Source of the DNA: Fibrobacter sp. UWH4 | Lineage (GTDB): Bacteria; Fibrobacterota; Fibrobacteria; Fibrobacterales; Fibrobacteraceae | Direction: 5' to 3' | Assembly (NCBI RefSeq): GCF_900142475.1 | Contig: NZ_FRAY01000010.1 | Coordinates: 1 to 64,000, forward strand | Length of the DNA stretch: 64,000 bases | In this document: positions 53,785 to 61,761 of the stretch, one piece after another | Layout of the letters: each line of letters opens with the position of its first letter | How positions within the stretch are numbered: position 1 is the first letter of the stretch | The notes under the pieces: generated by a model | The model's database searches: none | What the model was told of the DNA's origin: nothing | Seen by the model: the letters and a program-made list of their open reading frames with translations, nothing else | Made by a program: the position numbers and the translations under genes

Positions 53785-55152
53785 CTAGCAGAAAGTCACG
53801 GTTATTTCCGTGCCTACGCCTATGGCGGATTGTAACGAAATCTCTGCATGGTGCACTTCGGCGATATGCTTCACGATTGCGAGGCCTAGCCCCGTGCCGC
53901 CAGTGGCCTTGGAACGGCTCTTGTCTACCCGGTAAAAGCGTTCGAAGATGCGAGGCTGATTTTCTTCGGGAATGCCAATCCCAGTATCCTTCACAGCAAT
54001 GGATTTTTGTTGCACTAGAATACTCACGGAACCACCCGTTTCTGTATAGCGAATGGAATTGTCGACCAGGTTGTAAAGCATTTCAAAAAGGAGTTTGTAA
54101 TTGCCCTGTACCTGAGCGGCAGCATCCCCTTCCAGGGACACTTGGATGTTTTTCTTGCTGGCGTTAAGGGACAACTCCTCGATGCAACCGGAAGCTAGGG
54201 GCCACAGGTCTACAGTCTCGTTCAAGTCTATCGCAGATTCTCCCGGGGCATCCAGCTTGGAAAGAGTCATGATGTCATTCGCAATGGAAAGCAGACGGTT
54301 CGCTTCCTTGTGGATTTTTCCGGCAAAGAGTTTCACATCTTCGGGTTTCGCCATGTCATTTTCGATGAGTTCCGCGTAGCCCGAAATGGAGGTAAGAGGT
54401 GTTTTCAACTCGTGAGAAGCATTAGCGGTAAACTCGTCACGCATCTGGGCGGTCTTCTTCTTTTCTTCGGAAAGTTGCTCTATGGTGAGTTGCAGTTCCC
54501 GGTTCTGCTTGCGGATGGTTTTGACAAGCGGTGCGATTTCCTTGTAAATTCCCTCGTCGTCCATGAGCTCGGGCTGCCCCAGGTTTTCAGCCAGTTTCTG
54601 CACCGGCCGCACAAAAAACCGGCTCAAGCCAAAGGCAATCAGTATAGACACTACCACGATGGCAGCCAAAAGGGCAATCAGGTAAGGCGTGGTCTTGGAT
54701 ACCGATTCATGGAGGCTCGCCAGCCTGCGGCTGAGGCGCAACACATTTCCATCGGAAAGGCGCTCCGCAACGTAAAACACCTTGGCATTCAAGGTCACGG
54801 AGTAACGGAGGTTTTCACCGGAGCCCTTGTTGATGGCCTCCTGTATTTCCGGGCGGTTCCGGTGGTTTTCCATTTTGGCCGCCTCGGCATCGCTTTCGTA
54901 AATCACCTTGCCGTCCCTATCTACCAAGGTAATGCGCAGGTTCTCGCTGGCAAAATCAGGCAGGCACGCTACGGGTCCATCAGAAGAATCCATCTTGCCG
55001 TAGGCGACTTCAACGAGATGGGCTGTTTCCCGCAAGTCCCGTTTCAACTGCTCCGACATTTCGTTCTCGAAAACCTGCGCCGTGAAATACACCGCAAAGA
55101 GAGCGGCGAGTACTCCGACATAAATCAAGCTGAAGCGGATGCTGTTTTTCAT
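53785..55152 (-). CDS. phoR: Phosphate-regulon sensor histidine kinase PhoR
   Basis: The 455-residue membrane kinase has transmembrane segments at about 8-28 and 156-178, enclosing a periplasmic region of about 125 residues, then HAMP-like (FFVRPVQKLAENL), the phosphoacceptor box ASHELKTPLTSISGYAELI (His247), NYKLLFEMLYNLVDNSIRYTE and GIGIPEENQPRIFERFYRVDKSRSKATGGTGLGLAI. It overlaps phoB by 4 nt. In this window it presumably responds to PstSCAB-PhoU signalling. The periplasmic loop resembles that of Firmicutes PhoR/PnpS proteins. Confidence 0.93.
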   Translation of the reverse strand: MKNSIRFSLIYVGVLAALFAVYFTAQVFENEMSEQLKRDLRETAHLVEVAYGKMDSSDGPVACLPDFASENLRITLVDRDGKVIYESDAEAAKMENHRNRPEIQEAINKGSGENLRYSVTLNAKVFYVAERLSDGNVLRLSRRLASLHESVSKTTPYLIALLAAIVVVSILIAFGLSRFFVRPVQKLAENLGQPELMDDEGIYKEIAPLVKTIRKQNRELQLTIEQLSEEKKKTAQMRDEFTANASHELKTPLTSISGYAELIENDMAKPEDVKLFAGKIHKEANRLLSIANDIMTLSKLDAPGESAIDLNETVDLWPLASGCIEELSLNASKKNIQVSLEGDAAAQVQGNYKLLFEMLYNLVDNSIRYTETGGSVSILVQQKSIAVKDTGIGIPEENQPRIFERFYRVDKSRSKATGGTGLGLAIVKHIAEVHHAEISLQSAIGVGTEITVTFC

Positions 55153-55826
55153 AGAGCCTTGTATCCTACGTTTCGCACGGTCTGTACGATAGAACCATGC
55201 GACCCCAGTTTTTGACGAAGGGTTTTCACATGCATATCTACGGTGCGGGTGTCCATATCAAAATCAATGCCCCAGATCTTTTCCAGAATCTGCTGCCTAG
55301 AGAAAACAGTTCCCGGTCGGGACATCAGAAGTTTTAAAAGTTCATATTCCTTAAAAGTAAGTTCTACAGCGACTCCGTCGACAGTTACCGAACGACGCTG
55401 GTCATCAAGAATCACGCCTCCGAGAGCCAAGTTCGACGCCTCCGTTCTTTCGGCAGGTCCTTGTCCAGAACGGCGAAGTACAGCCCGCACGCGAGAAATG
55501 AGTTCCAGAATGCCAAACGGCTTTGCGATATAGTCGTCGGCCCCTAGGTCAAGACCTTTTACTTTGTCCAGCTCCGTACCCTTGGCCGTGAGCATGATTA
55601 CCGGGACATTTCGCGTATTTTCTTGGTTACGGAGGCGTTTCAGAATACTCAAGCCGTCTTCACCGGGGAGCATGATGTCCAATATGAACAAATCCGGAAC
55701 GACCGATTTCACCTGTTCATCCAGTGCCTTGCCGCAATCGAAAGACATCACCTCGAAACCGCTACTCTTCAAGGCGTAGGTTTCCATTTCACGGACATCG
55801 GCGTCATCTTCCACAATATAGATCAT
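55149..55826 (-). CDS. phoB: Response regulator PhoB
   Basis: The 225-residue OmpR/PhoB-type regulator has receiver residues Asp7-Asp8 (VEDDAD), phosphoacceptor Asp50 (LFILDIMLPGEDG), Thr/Lys in MLTAKG and YIAKPFG, and a C-terminal winged helix (FKEYELLKLLMSRPGTVFSRQQILEKIWG, RTVDMHVKTLRQKLG, VRNVGYKAL). It lies between the PiT gene (16 nt) and phoR (overlap) and is expected to bind the 11-bp-phased CTTTAC/GTAAAG sites found in this window. Confidence 0.93.
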   Translation of the reverse strand: MIYIVEDDADVREMETYALKSSGFEVMSFDCGKALDEQVKSVVPDLFILDIMLPGEDGLSILKRLRNQENTRNVPVIMLTAKGTELDKVKGLDLGADDYIAKPFGILELISRVRAVLRRSGQGPAERTEASNLALGGVILDDQRRSVTVDGVAVELTFKEYELLKLLMSRPGTVFSRQQILEKIWGIDFDMDTRTVDMHVKTLRQKLGSHGSIVQTVRNVGYKAL

Positions 55827-55842
55827 AGGTCCATCCTCGGGA

Positions 55843-58077
55843 TTAAGGTTTAGCGGTCAGGAACTTCCTGCTGGCCTTGGCGACAGACCCTACCGAATCC
55901 AGCAAAGCCCAGGACTCGTAAAGGATAGTTAAATAAAGGATTTCTGCGCGGATGTTTTCGGAACCGGCCTTCATCATCTCGGCCTTTCGCTCAGCAAATA
56001 TCCTGGAACCTTCTTCCCGCAGCTGCCCCCGGACTTGGTCGTAACGGCCAAAGTCCATGGTTTCCACCATCCCAGCGACACTCTCGATACGCTCCTTCAC
56101 GTGGGCCGCTGTTCGCAGGAGCATCTTCCGCTTCTCGTTGTCCATCGGGTTAAAACCATTGTCCACATGGTTCTTGCAGGGCGAAGAAATCTGCTCTAGG
56201 CTAAACAGGGCGTCCCCCATAAAGTCATTGGCCTGGTACAGGAAAAAGTTTTTGACCACCAAATCTTCTTGGGCGAGCCTTTCTGTACACAGGGTTCCGT
56301 GGCGACGGTTCCGCTGCACATGTTTCTTTAGGATTTTAATTTGTTTGTTCTCCGAGCGGAGCTTTCCTAAATCTTCCCGCAACAAGCCTATCAGCAGCTT
56401 TTCATAGCAATCGGCACACCAGCGGAGAATTTCGCTCCATTCGCCCCGACTGTATTCCTGTATAAGGGGGTATATCTTTGTCTCGGGGGGAGCCGTCAGG
56501 ATGTTATCAAACAATTCCTCCGCCTTACCCTTCTTGTTTTCTCGGTATTTCAGGTTCGAACGAATCAATACGAAAATGACCACGGCAAAAAGACCGAATA
56601 TGGCTGGGAAACCGCCAAAGTAAAGCACTGTCGCCACAGCAGAAGCACTGGCAAATGCGGCGAAGGCCGTAAGGAACCATCCGCCAATTACCGAGAGTAC
56701 CCCTGTAATGCGGTATACGGCCGTTTCACGGTTCCATGCCTTGTCGGCAAGACTAGTGCCCATAGCCACCATGAATGTCACGTAGGTCGTAGAAAGGGGG
56801 AGTTTCAGGGACGTGCCCAATGCAATGAGGGAGCTTGCAAGCATTAGGTTTACGCAAGCCCGCAATAAATCAAAGGCGGCGCCATCCTCTTCCAGAATCA
56901 TTTCCTTGGTATTAAAGCGGGTGTTAATTTTATCCGAAATTTTCCTTGGAATAAATTCTGTTACAAATTTTACGACACCATTAGAACTGCGAACTAAGGC
57001 GCGAGCGACCGGATTTGTACCAAAGATTTCTTCAGAAGAATTTTGGGCCGCGAGGGATACGGAAGTCTTCACCACATTCCGGGCCTTCTTGGAAAACACA
57101 AGGGAAAATACCATGGTAAGCCCAGCAACCATCAGCAAGTACCACTGTCCTGGTTCCGACTCCAGCAAGAAGGACATGTTGAAATCCTGAGGGTTGCCCC
57201 CAGCAGCCATCAAGTGCTGCACCGAAGAAAGACTGGTGAGGGGCACACCCACAAAATTTACAAGGTCGTTTCCGGCAAAGGCTAGGGCCAGAGAAAAAGT
57301 CCCAAAAGCAATGATTACCTTGAGCACGTTTACTTTTACTGCATGGAGCAGGTGACAAAGGATGAAAAACGCGACGAACATGCCTGCTACAAGAACGGTC
57401 TCATTTTCTGCGAGAAACGCCTTGTAGCCCGGCCCCACGAAACTCATATTTTTGAGGCCCTTGATAAGGATAAAATAAAATATGGACGTCAGGGAAACGC
57501 TTCCAAAAACGCCAATAAAGTATCGAATATACTTCTTGTAGCCAAAGGAGAAAACCAGGCGCGTCACATACTGCACCGCAAGGCCAACTACAAAAGCGAT
57601 GGCCACCGAGAGGAAAATGCCCAAAATCACCGTCAGAGCCTTAGAGGTGTTGATGAGGTTTCCCAGTTCCAGGGTATCGTCAGAAAGAATTTTGATACTG
57701 GCGATAGCCACAGAGGCGCCCAAAAGTTCAAAGACCATTGATACCGTAGTTGATGTCGGCATACCGTAGGAATTGAATATGTCAAGGAGGATCACATCGG
57801 TAAACATCACCGCCGCATATACGCACATAAGTTCTGCAAAGGTGTAATACTGGGGCATATAAATGCCATGCCGTGCGATATCCATCATGCCACTACTGAA
57901 TGTGGCGCCACAAAAGACTCCTACCGCAGCAAAGATCATCAGGGTTTTATACTTAAATGCCTTGCTTCCTACGGCGGAACTCAAGAAATTCACGGCATCG
58001 TTACTGACACCCACGAACAAGTCCATCAAGGCGAGCAGAAGCAGCATTGCCACAAGGATGATATAAAACGTAGTCAT
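55843..58077 (-). CDS. PiT-family inorganic phosphate transporter with C-terminal PhoU-like domain
   Basis: The 744-residue protein has a PiT permease part with about 10-12 membrane segments and both PiT signatures: VGVSNDAVNFLSSAVGSKA near the start and ALAFAGNDLVNFVGVPLTSL in the middle. From about residue 510 a cytoplasmic helical region follows (PLIQEYSRGEWSEILRWCADCYEKLLIGLLRED...FMGDALFSLEQISSPCKNHV) that looks PhoU-like. The start MTTFYIIL at 58077 has AGGAG six bases upstream; a frame to 58146 runs through the leader terminator. It heads the operon with phoB and phoR. Confidence 0.92.
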   Translation of the reverse strand: MTTFYIILVAMLLLLALMDLFVGVSNDAVNFLSSAVGSKAFKYKTLMIFAAVGVFCGATFSSGMMDIARHGIYMPQYYTFAELMCVYAAVMFTDVILLDIFNSYGMPTSTTVSMVFELLGASVAIASIKILSDDTLELGNLINTSKALTVILGIFLSVAIAFVVGLAVQYVTRLVFSFGYKKYIRYFIGVFGSVSLTSIFYFILIKGLKNMSFVGPGYKAFLAENETVLVAGMFVAFFILCHLLHAVKVNVLKVIIAFGTFSLALAFAGNDLVNFVGVPLTSLSSVQHLMAAGGNPQDFNMSFLLESEPGQWYLLMVAGLTMVFSLVFSKKARNVVKTSVSLAAQNSSEEIFGTNPVARALVRSSNGVVKFVTEFIPRKISDKINTRFNTKEMILEEDGAAFDLLRACVNLMLASSLIALGTSLKLPLSTTYVTFMVAMGTSLADKAWNRETAVYRITGVLSVIGGWFLTAFAAFASASAVATVLYFGGFPAIFGLFAVVIFVLIRSNLKYRENKKGKAEELFDNILTAPPETKIYPLIQEYSRGEWSEILRWCADCYEKLLIGLLREDLGKLRSENKQIKILKKHVQRNRRHGTLCTERLAQEDLVVKNFFLYQANDFMGDALFSLEQISSPCKNHVDNGFNPMDNEKRKMLLRTAAHVKERIESVAGMVETMDFGRYDQVRGQLREEGSRIFAERKAEMMKAGSENIRAEILYLTILYESWALLDSVGSVAKASRKFLTAKP

Positions 58078-58099
58078 AAAATCTCCTAGGCGACAAACT

Positions 58100-58126
58100 A
58101 AAAAGCCTTGCGACAATACGCAAGGC
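58100..58126 (-). terminator. Terminator-like hairpin in the leader of the PiT-phoB-phoR operon
   Basis: On the minus strand GCCTTGCG (58126-58119), TATTGT, CGCAAGGC (58112-58105) and TTTTT (58104-58100) form a perfect 8-bp terminator hairpin. It lies between the Pho-box region and the PiT ribosome site, so it either attenuates the operon or ends incoming transcription. Confidence 0.75.
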
Positions 58127-58160
58127 GATGGAATGAGGTTTTCCAAAGGTTTTATTAGGA

Positions 58161-58198
58161 CTTTACAAAGGCTTTACGCCGCTTTACACAGATTTTAC
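58161..58198. promoter_or_regulatory. Pho-box-like array upstream of the PiT-phoB-phoR operon
   Basis: CTTTAC starts at 58161, 58172 and 58182, and TTTTAC at 58193, giving 11-, 10- and 11-bp steps. Direct repeats at one helical turn are the binding pattern of PhoB/PhoP-type regulators. On the transcribed (minus) strand they read GTAAAG/GTAAAA. A similar pair lies before pstS. Autoregulation of phoB through the PiT promoter is likely. Confidence 0.7.
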
Positions 58199-58221
58199 TT
58201 TTTGCGGTGTAGTAAGTTATA

Positions 58222-58257
58222 AAGGCCCAAAAAGAAGTCGACAAGTGGGTGAAACAG
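58222..58257 (+). pseudogene. Right boundary repeat: flavodoxin 3' end without a gene body
   Basis: The 36 nt encode KAQKEVDKWVKQ, identical in protein to the end of the exported flavodoxin at 38303 except that TAG has become CAG. The four other differences are synonymous third bases. Nothing else of a flavodoxin precedes it. It abuts the abiEii stop codon and marks the right edge of the phosphate island. Confidence 0.8.
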
Positions 58258-58259
58258 GC

Positions 58260-59123
58260 TTATTGTTTCCATTCTTCGGTGATGGTGCAGAAAAAGTCCT
58301 CGCTCCAAAGATTTAGTTTGTCGCTATCGGCAATGAACGGGCGGACATCCCTTTTCGCCTCCTCGAAATCGACGGAGTGGAAACGTTCCTTTAGTAGATC
58401 CTTGAGTCCATCAAAAGTCAAGGAGTCCGAACTTTTCCAGTGCCCGGTCTGTTCCATTCTCTTTTGCAGGTGCGGCAGGTTTACGCCTGTGTTCTGCGAG
58501 ATATACCATACAAAGTCGTAGAAATCGCGACCCTTGACCCTGTTTTTCCATCCGCGACAAAGTAACGCGTGGAGTTTGCCCGCAAAAAGCGAGGGCTTGT
58601 CGTAGAGGCGAACCATGAAAGGCGATGGCAGCAGCCGATACTTGCTTTCGTAGGTGGCTGACTCTGGCGGATTCGTATCCACCTCGAATTTGATTTTCAG
58701 GATTTCGTTCCCGGGAACGGGCAAGGGAGAGTGCTTTGCGGGAACAATTTTAAGCAAGTGCTTAAGCGTGTTGCCCTTGAGAAAGGCCGACTGCACCGGA
58801 GATCCGTGCGGCTTGCTTTTCGCTTCGACTGACATCTCCAGGCCGACAGAGTAGAGTTCTTCTTCAAGCACGCCAAAATAACGTGAAAGTTCGAAACCTT
58901 CGTCTGGCTTAATCAACGAAAAGTCCAGGTCCTCCGAAAAACGGTCCAGCCCATAGAATATGCGGAGCGCCGTGCCGCCATAGAAGGCTGCCTTGTCGAA
59001 GAACCCTCCACGTGAAAGTCCGCACAGGGCGACTTCCTGCGAAATTTCCTTGAGGGCGTTCCTGTAGTCCGAAACATTTTTGCAATTATATTTCGCAAGC
59101 ATTGAATCAAGTACGTGAGCCAT
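58260..59123 (-). CDS. abiEii: AbiEii-type nucleotidyltransferase toxin
   Basis: The 287-residue protein has the AbiEii nucleotidyltransferase core: AAFYGGTALRIFYGLDRFSEDLDFSLI, with GGTALR at 49-54 and the catalytic Asp65/Asp67, then the LSRYFGVLEEELYSVG helix and a C-terminal segment KPSLFAGKLHALLCRGWKNRVKGRDFYDFVWYI typical of the family. AbiEii toxins transfer nucleotides to targets such as tRNA. It starts 2 nt after the abiEi stop; together they form a type IV toxin-antitoxin system used against phages. Confidence 0.92.
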   Translation of the reverse strand: MAHVLDSMLAKYNCKNVSDYRNALKEISQEVALCGLSRGGFFDKAAFYGGTALRIFYGLDRFSEDLDFSLIKPDEGFELSRYFGVLEEELYSVGLEMSVEAKSKPHGSPVQSAFLKGNTLKHLLKIVPAKHSPLPVPGNEILKIKFEVDTNPPESATYESKYRLLPSPFMVRLYDKPSLFAGKLHALLCRGWKNRVKGRDFYDFVWYISQNTGVNLPHLQKRMEQTGHWKSSDSLTFDGLKDLLKERFHSVDFEEAKRDVRPFIADSDKLNLWSEDFFCTITEEWKQ

Positions 59124-59125
59124 GC

Positions 59126-59701
59126 CTACCTCATCTTGGACAGTATTTGTAGATTCTTCTTTCTGTACAGGGGGGCAACCTTTTCGATGAAGTCAAAATC
59201 CAGGTTCCGAAAATCACCGACTTCGATGCGCAAGTTTTCGAACAGGAACGTTTCCATGGCGCGCTTACCTGCAATCGGGTGCTCTTTGTAGAGCTTGTCG
59301 CAAAGGGCCTTTTCGCAGGTGGCCATTGCGTAGGGCCTGTCTTCTGCGTTTTCGATGTTGACTCCGTGCGGAAAGACATCGGGCGGGACATCGGAATACG
59401 AAAACTCGCCGAAGGGCGTCTTGTACAGTTTAGTCTTGTTCTTCTTGAACGATGCGGAAGTAAAAAGATGCACGGCCTCGGGAATGAGCCCGTGCCTCGA
59501 AAGAGCGTAATCGAAGGAAAGATACGATGGGCCGTAAATCGCCCCTGCAAGGGCTTCGCCCGGGGTGTTCTTGTCGGTCTCGTACAGCCCGCGGATAACT
59601 TGCGTTATTTCGCCGCGCAGGGTCATTTGACGCAACTTCATTTGGGGCTGCCTGTATTTTTGACCAAGGTCTGAAAGAATTTCTGATACGGTTCTTATCA
59701 C
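59126..59701 (-). CDS. abiEi: AbiEi-type antitoxin / transcriptional regulator
   Basis: The 191-residue protein starts at GTG 59701, because GGAGGA stands five bases upstream; the TTG four codons earlier lies inside that ribosome site. An N-terminal winged helix (LSDLGQKYRQPQMKLRQMTLRGEITQVIRGLYET) is followed by the AbiEi C-terminal domain (GPSYLSFDYALSRHGLIPEAVHLFTSASFKKNKTKLYKTPFGEFSYSDVP, then CEKALCDKLYK). AbiEi antitoxins repress their own operon by binding inverted repeats; such a repeat lies at 59742-59759. Confidence 0.9.
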   Translation of the reverse strand: MIRTVSEILSDLGQKYRQPQMKLRQMTLRGEITQVIRGLYETDKNTPGEALAGAIYGPSYLSFDYALSRHGLIPEAVHLFTSASFKKNKTKLYKTPFGEFSYSDVPPDVFPHGVNIENAEDRPYAMATCEKALCDKLYKEHPIAGKRAMETFLFENLRIEVGDFRNLDFDFIEKVAPLYRKKNLQILSKMR

Positions 59702-59721
59702 GATTTCCTCCAATAACTATA

Positions 59722-59759
59722 AAAATAATATATTAACTGGAGAAAATCAAGTGATTTTC
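59722..59759 (-). promoter_or_regulatory. abiE promoter with palindromic operator
   Basis: GAAAATCA-AG-TGATTTTC (59742-59759) is a perfect dyad with 8-bp arms. A minus-strand promoter TTGATT (59750-59745), 17 bp, TATTTT (59727-59722) overlaps it, with the dyad on the -35 box; a TATATT at 59732-59727 is an alternative -10. The position fits autorepression by the AbiEi antitoxin. Confidence 0.65.
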
Positions 59760-59778
59760 GTTTTTTTTGCTTAATAGG

Positions 59779-60432
59779 CTACCCTTCGCCACATAGTCTC
59801 TTGCCGAGTTCGTAGGCTTTTTCCAGATCCTTGGGGAATTGCGTTTCCCGTATTTGCGCCTTGTGGGTTTCGTCAATTTGCGCCGCATCGTATTTGGCGT
59901 AGTCGTGGAACTGGTAGGTGTCGAAGGAGTAAAGGATTTCGGTCGGGCCGAATATTCCAAGGTTCTTTGCGCCTGCATCCATCAAGATATCGTAGGCGTT
60001 GGCCTTGTACATCTGCAAATCGGGGCAGTTCATGGTGAAAATGGATGCCGAGCGTTTGGGCTTGTTCACCACAGGCTGCATAAAGTTCGAATAGTTTACG
60101 GCCGGGAAGATGAGCCTTTCCGTAAAGGCGCGAAGTCCGGCGGTGGGGTACCCGCAATAGACCGGCGAACCGCAAATCAATACGTCGGCTTCTACGGCCC
60201 TTTCGAGAATGGGCTGCAAGCCGTCCTTGAAAGAACACACGCCCTTGCGGCCACCCTTGACCTTGCAGGCAAAGCAGCTCATGCAGCCTTTGTAAACCAG
60301 GTCGCGGTCGTAAAGGTTTACCATTTCCACCTCGGCACCAGCGTCTTTCGCTCCTTCCATGGCGCGGTTCAGGAGTTTGGCCGTGTTGCCGTTCTTTCGG
60401 GGGCTCCCGTTGATAAACATTGCCTTGATCAT
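59779..60432 (-). CDS. NAD(P)H-dependent flavodoxin-fold reductase (iron-sulfur flavoprotein type)
   Basis: The 217-residue cytoplasmic protein has the FMN-binding loop FINGSPRKNGNTAKLLNRAMEGAKDAG and a Cys-rich CMSCFACKVKGGRKGVCSF segment, as in WrbA-like and iron-sulfur flavoproteins, followed by DVLICGSPVYCGYPTAGLRAFTERL. It has no signal peptide, unlike the other flavodoxins in the window. The start is 1 nt after the radical SAM stop, so the two form an operon. Substrate unknown. Confidence 0.9.
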   Translation of the reverse strand: MIKAMFINGSPRKNGNTAKLLNRAMEGAKDAGAEVEMVNLYDRDLVYKGCMSCFACKVKGGRKGVCSFKDGLQPILERAVEADVLICGSPVYCGYPTAGLRAFTERLIFPAVNYSNFMQPVVNKPKRSASIFTMNCPDLQMYKANAYDILMDAGAKNLGIFGPTEILYSFDTYQFHDYAKYDAAQIDETHKAQIRETQFPKDLEKAYELGKRLCGEG

Positions 60433-60433
60433 A

Positions 60434-61309
60434 TTACAGAGTCCTCTTCTTGTTGCGGATTTTGGTCAGCTTGTCCATGTCGAAATGGTCGATGCCGTAT
60501 TGCAGAGAATCTAGAATTTCTTTTTTGCGGGCAAGGAACGGTCCGCTCAAATTCATGGACGACGTGTGGTGCGCATTGAGTTCGCAGTCGCAGGTCAGGC
60601 GCTCCAGGAAAAGTTTCAGTTCCTGCATCAGCTCGCGTTCCGTAAGCGGCGTGAATTCCCCGCGGCGGGCTTCTTCCAGGAGCGGCGTCCCGGGGAACAG
60701 CGTGAGTCCGCCGGTGCCTACCAGCATGGGCTTCAACTGGTTGAAAATCTCCGCCGTGTGGATAGCGTGGTTTTCGCTGTACTCGCGGCCCGCCACGCCG
60801 TTCAGGAAGGTGACCCAATACTGGATTCCTGCTTCTTCCAGCTTGTGGCATTGCTCCAGAATATCTTCGGGGGCGTAGCCCTTGTTGATTCGCTTCAGCG
60901 TCCAGGCGTCGCCGCTTTCTACGCCAAGGGAAATCTCGTTCACGCCGATATCGCGCAGGTTGCGCAACTGCTCCACGGTCTTGTTTTTCAGGTCAGAGAC
61001 CCGTGTTGCCGTGTACATGTGCTCCAGTTCGGGCAGATACTTTTTGATAAGTTCCAGCCGGGGCATGAGCCTGTCGTAGGCGGGGGCCAGCGGGTTTGCG
61101 CTCAGCAGCTGGATGGTCTTTGCGTGAGGGTCGTCGGCACGGAGCTCGCGCAGGTCTTCTTCCAGCAGGTCCATGGGCTGCATGCGGAAGGACACGTCCT
61201 TGTACATGGTGCAGAACTTGCAACTATTGTGGGTGCAGCCCTGCGTAATCTGGATGAGGGGCCACGTGGGCCAGTAGGGGTTCCTGTAAACGGGTTCGGT
61301 AAAATGCAT
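60434..61309 (-). CDS. Radical SAM protein
   Basis: The 291-residue protein carries the iron-sulfur motif QITQGCTHNSCKFCTMYKDVSFR with Cys25, Cys30 and Cys33 (CX4CX2C, one residue longer than the usual CX3CX2C, as typical of this subfamily). GVNEISLGVESGDAWTLKRINKGY and WVTFLNGVAGREYSENHA follow. The subfamily is annotated as Elp3/MiaB-like radical SAM of unknown reaction. It is cotranscribed with the flavoprotein reductase; an HxlR-type palindrome lies about 60 nt upstream. Confidence 0.9.
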   Translation of the reverse strand: MHFTEPVYRNPYWPTWPLIQITQGCTHNSCKFCTMYKDVSFRMQPMDLLEEDLRELRADDPHAKTIQLLSANPLAPAYDRLMPRLELIKKYLPELEHMYTATRVSDLKNKTVEQLRNLRDIGVNEISLGVESGDAWTLKRINKGYAPEDILEQCHKLEEAGIQYWVTFLNGVAGREYSENHAIHTAEIFNQLKPMLVGTGGLTLFPGTPLLEEARRGEFTPLTERELMQELKLFLERLTCDCELNAHHTSSMNLSGPFLARKKEILDSLQYGIDHFDMDKLTKIRNKKRTL

Positions 61310-61366
61310 ATCTTTTTCCTTTTCTTGTCGGTTATAAGATATGCTCTATTCTGAAAATCCGTATCG

Positions 61367-61683
61367 TTACTTACCGTTTGGTAAGTGGCCGCCCAGTATG
61401 ACTCGCCGGTGTTCCGCGCCCCATTCTGTCATGCGGTAAACGATGATGTAAAGCTTTTTGCCGTGCTCGGTCACGCGGTATTCGACGCGGGGCGGGTAGC
61501 CGTAGCATTCGAACTTTTCGAGCAGCTTCCGCAGAGGATTGCCGTGAGAATCTCGACGGTCCATTTGCTACGCAGGACGTCCATGGTGTCGCCGATGGAC
61601 ATCACCTCGCGGCAGAGCGTCTTGGAATCCTTGACCGTGATTTCGCTTATGATTTTTTCGATGTTGTCTGAATTTTCGGGCAT
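61367..61683 (-). pseudogene. HxlR-family regulator disrupted by deletion and frameshift
   Basis: The first frame from 61683 encodes an HxlR start (LCREVMSIGDTMDVLRSKWTVEILTAILCGS) and then drifts into an early stop at 61471. The second frame, open to 61367, encodes the end of the domain (LLEKFECYGYPPRVEYRVTEHGKKLYIIVYRMTEWGAEHRR). About 25-35 residues of the recognition helix region normally between them are absent. Both halves are recognisable, so the gene was recently lost, or the assembly has an error here. It is directly upstream of the radical SAM operon, which it probably controlled. Confidence 0.75.
61369..61386. promoter_or_regulatory. Palindrome at the end of the hxlR pseudogene, upstream of the radical SAM operon
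   Basis: ACTTACC-GTTT-GGTAAGT is a perfect dyad with 7-bp arms. It overlaps the last codons and stop of the hxlR remnant and lies 60 nt before the radical SAM start. It resembles the GTAAGT-containing palindromes often seen at HxlR-regulated promoters. A TATAAC -10-like box follows on the minus strand. Confidence 0.5.
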
Positions 61684-61761
61684 TTCAGTAGAAATATAAC
61701 ACTTTTGTAAATTCCAGGAACGGGCGGGGGAACGCCCATAAAGCCTTGACGTGATGTTTTC

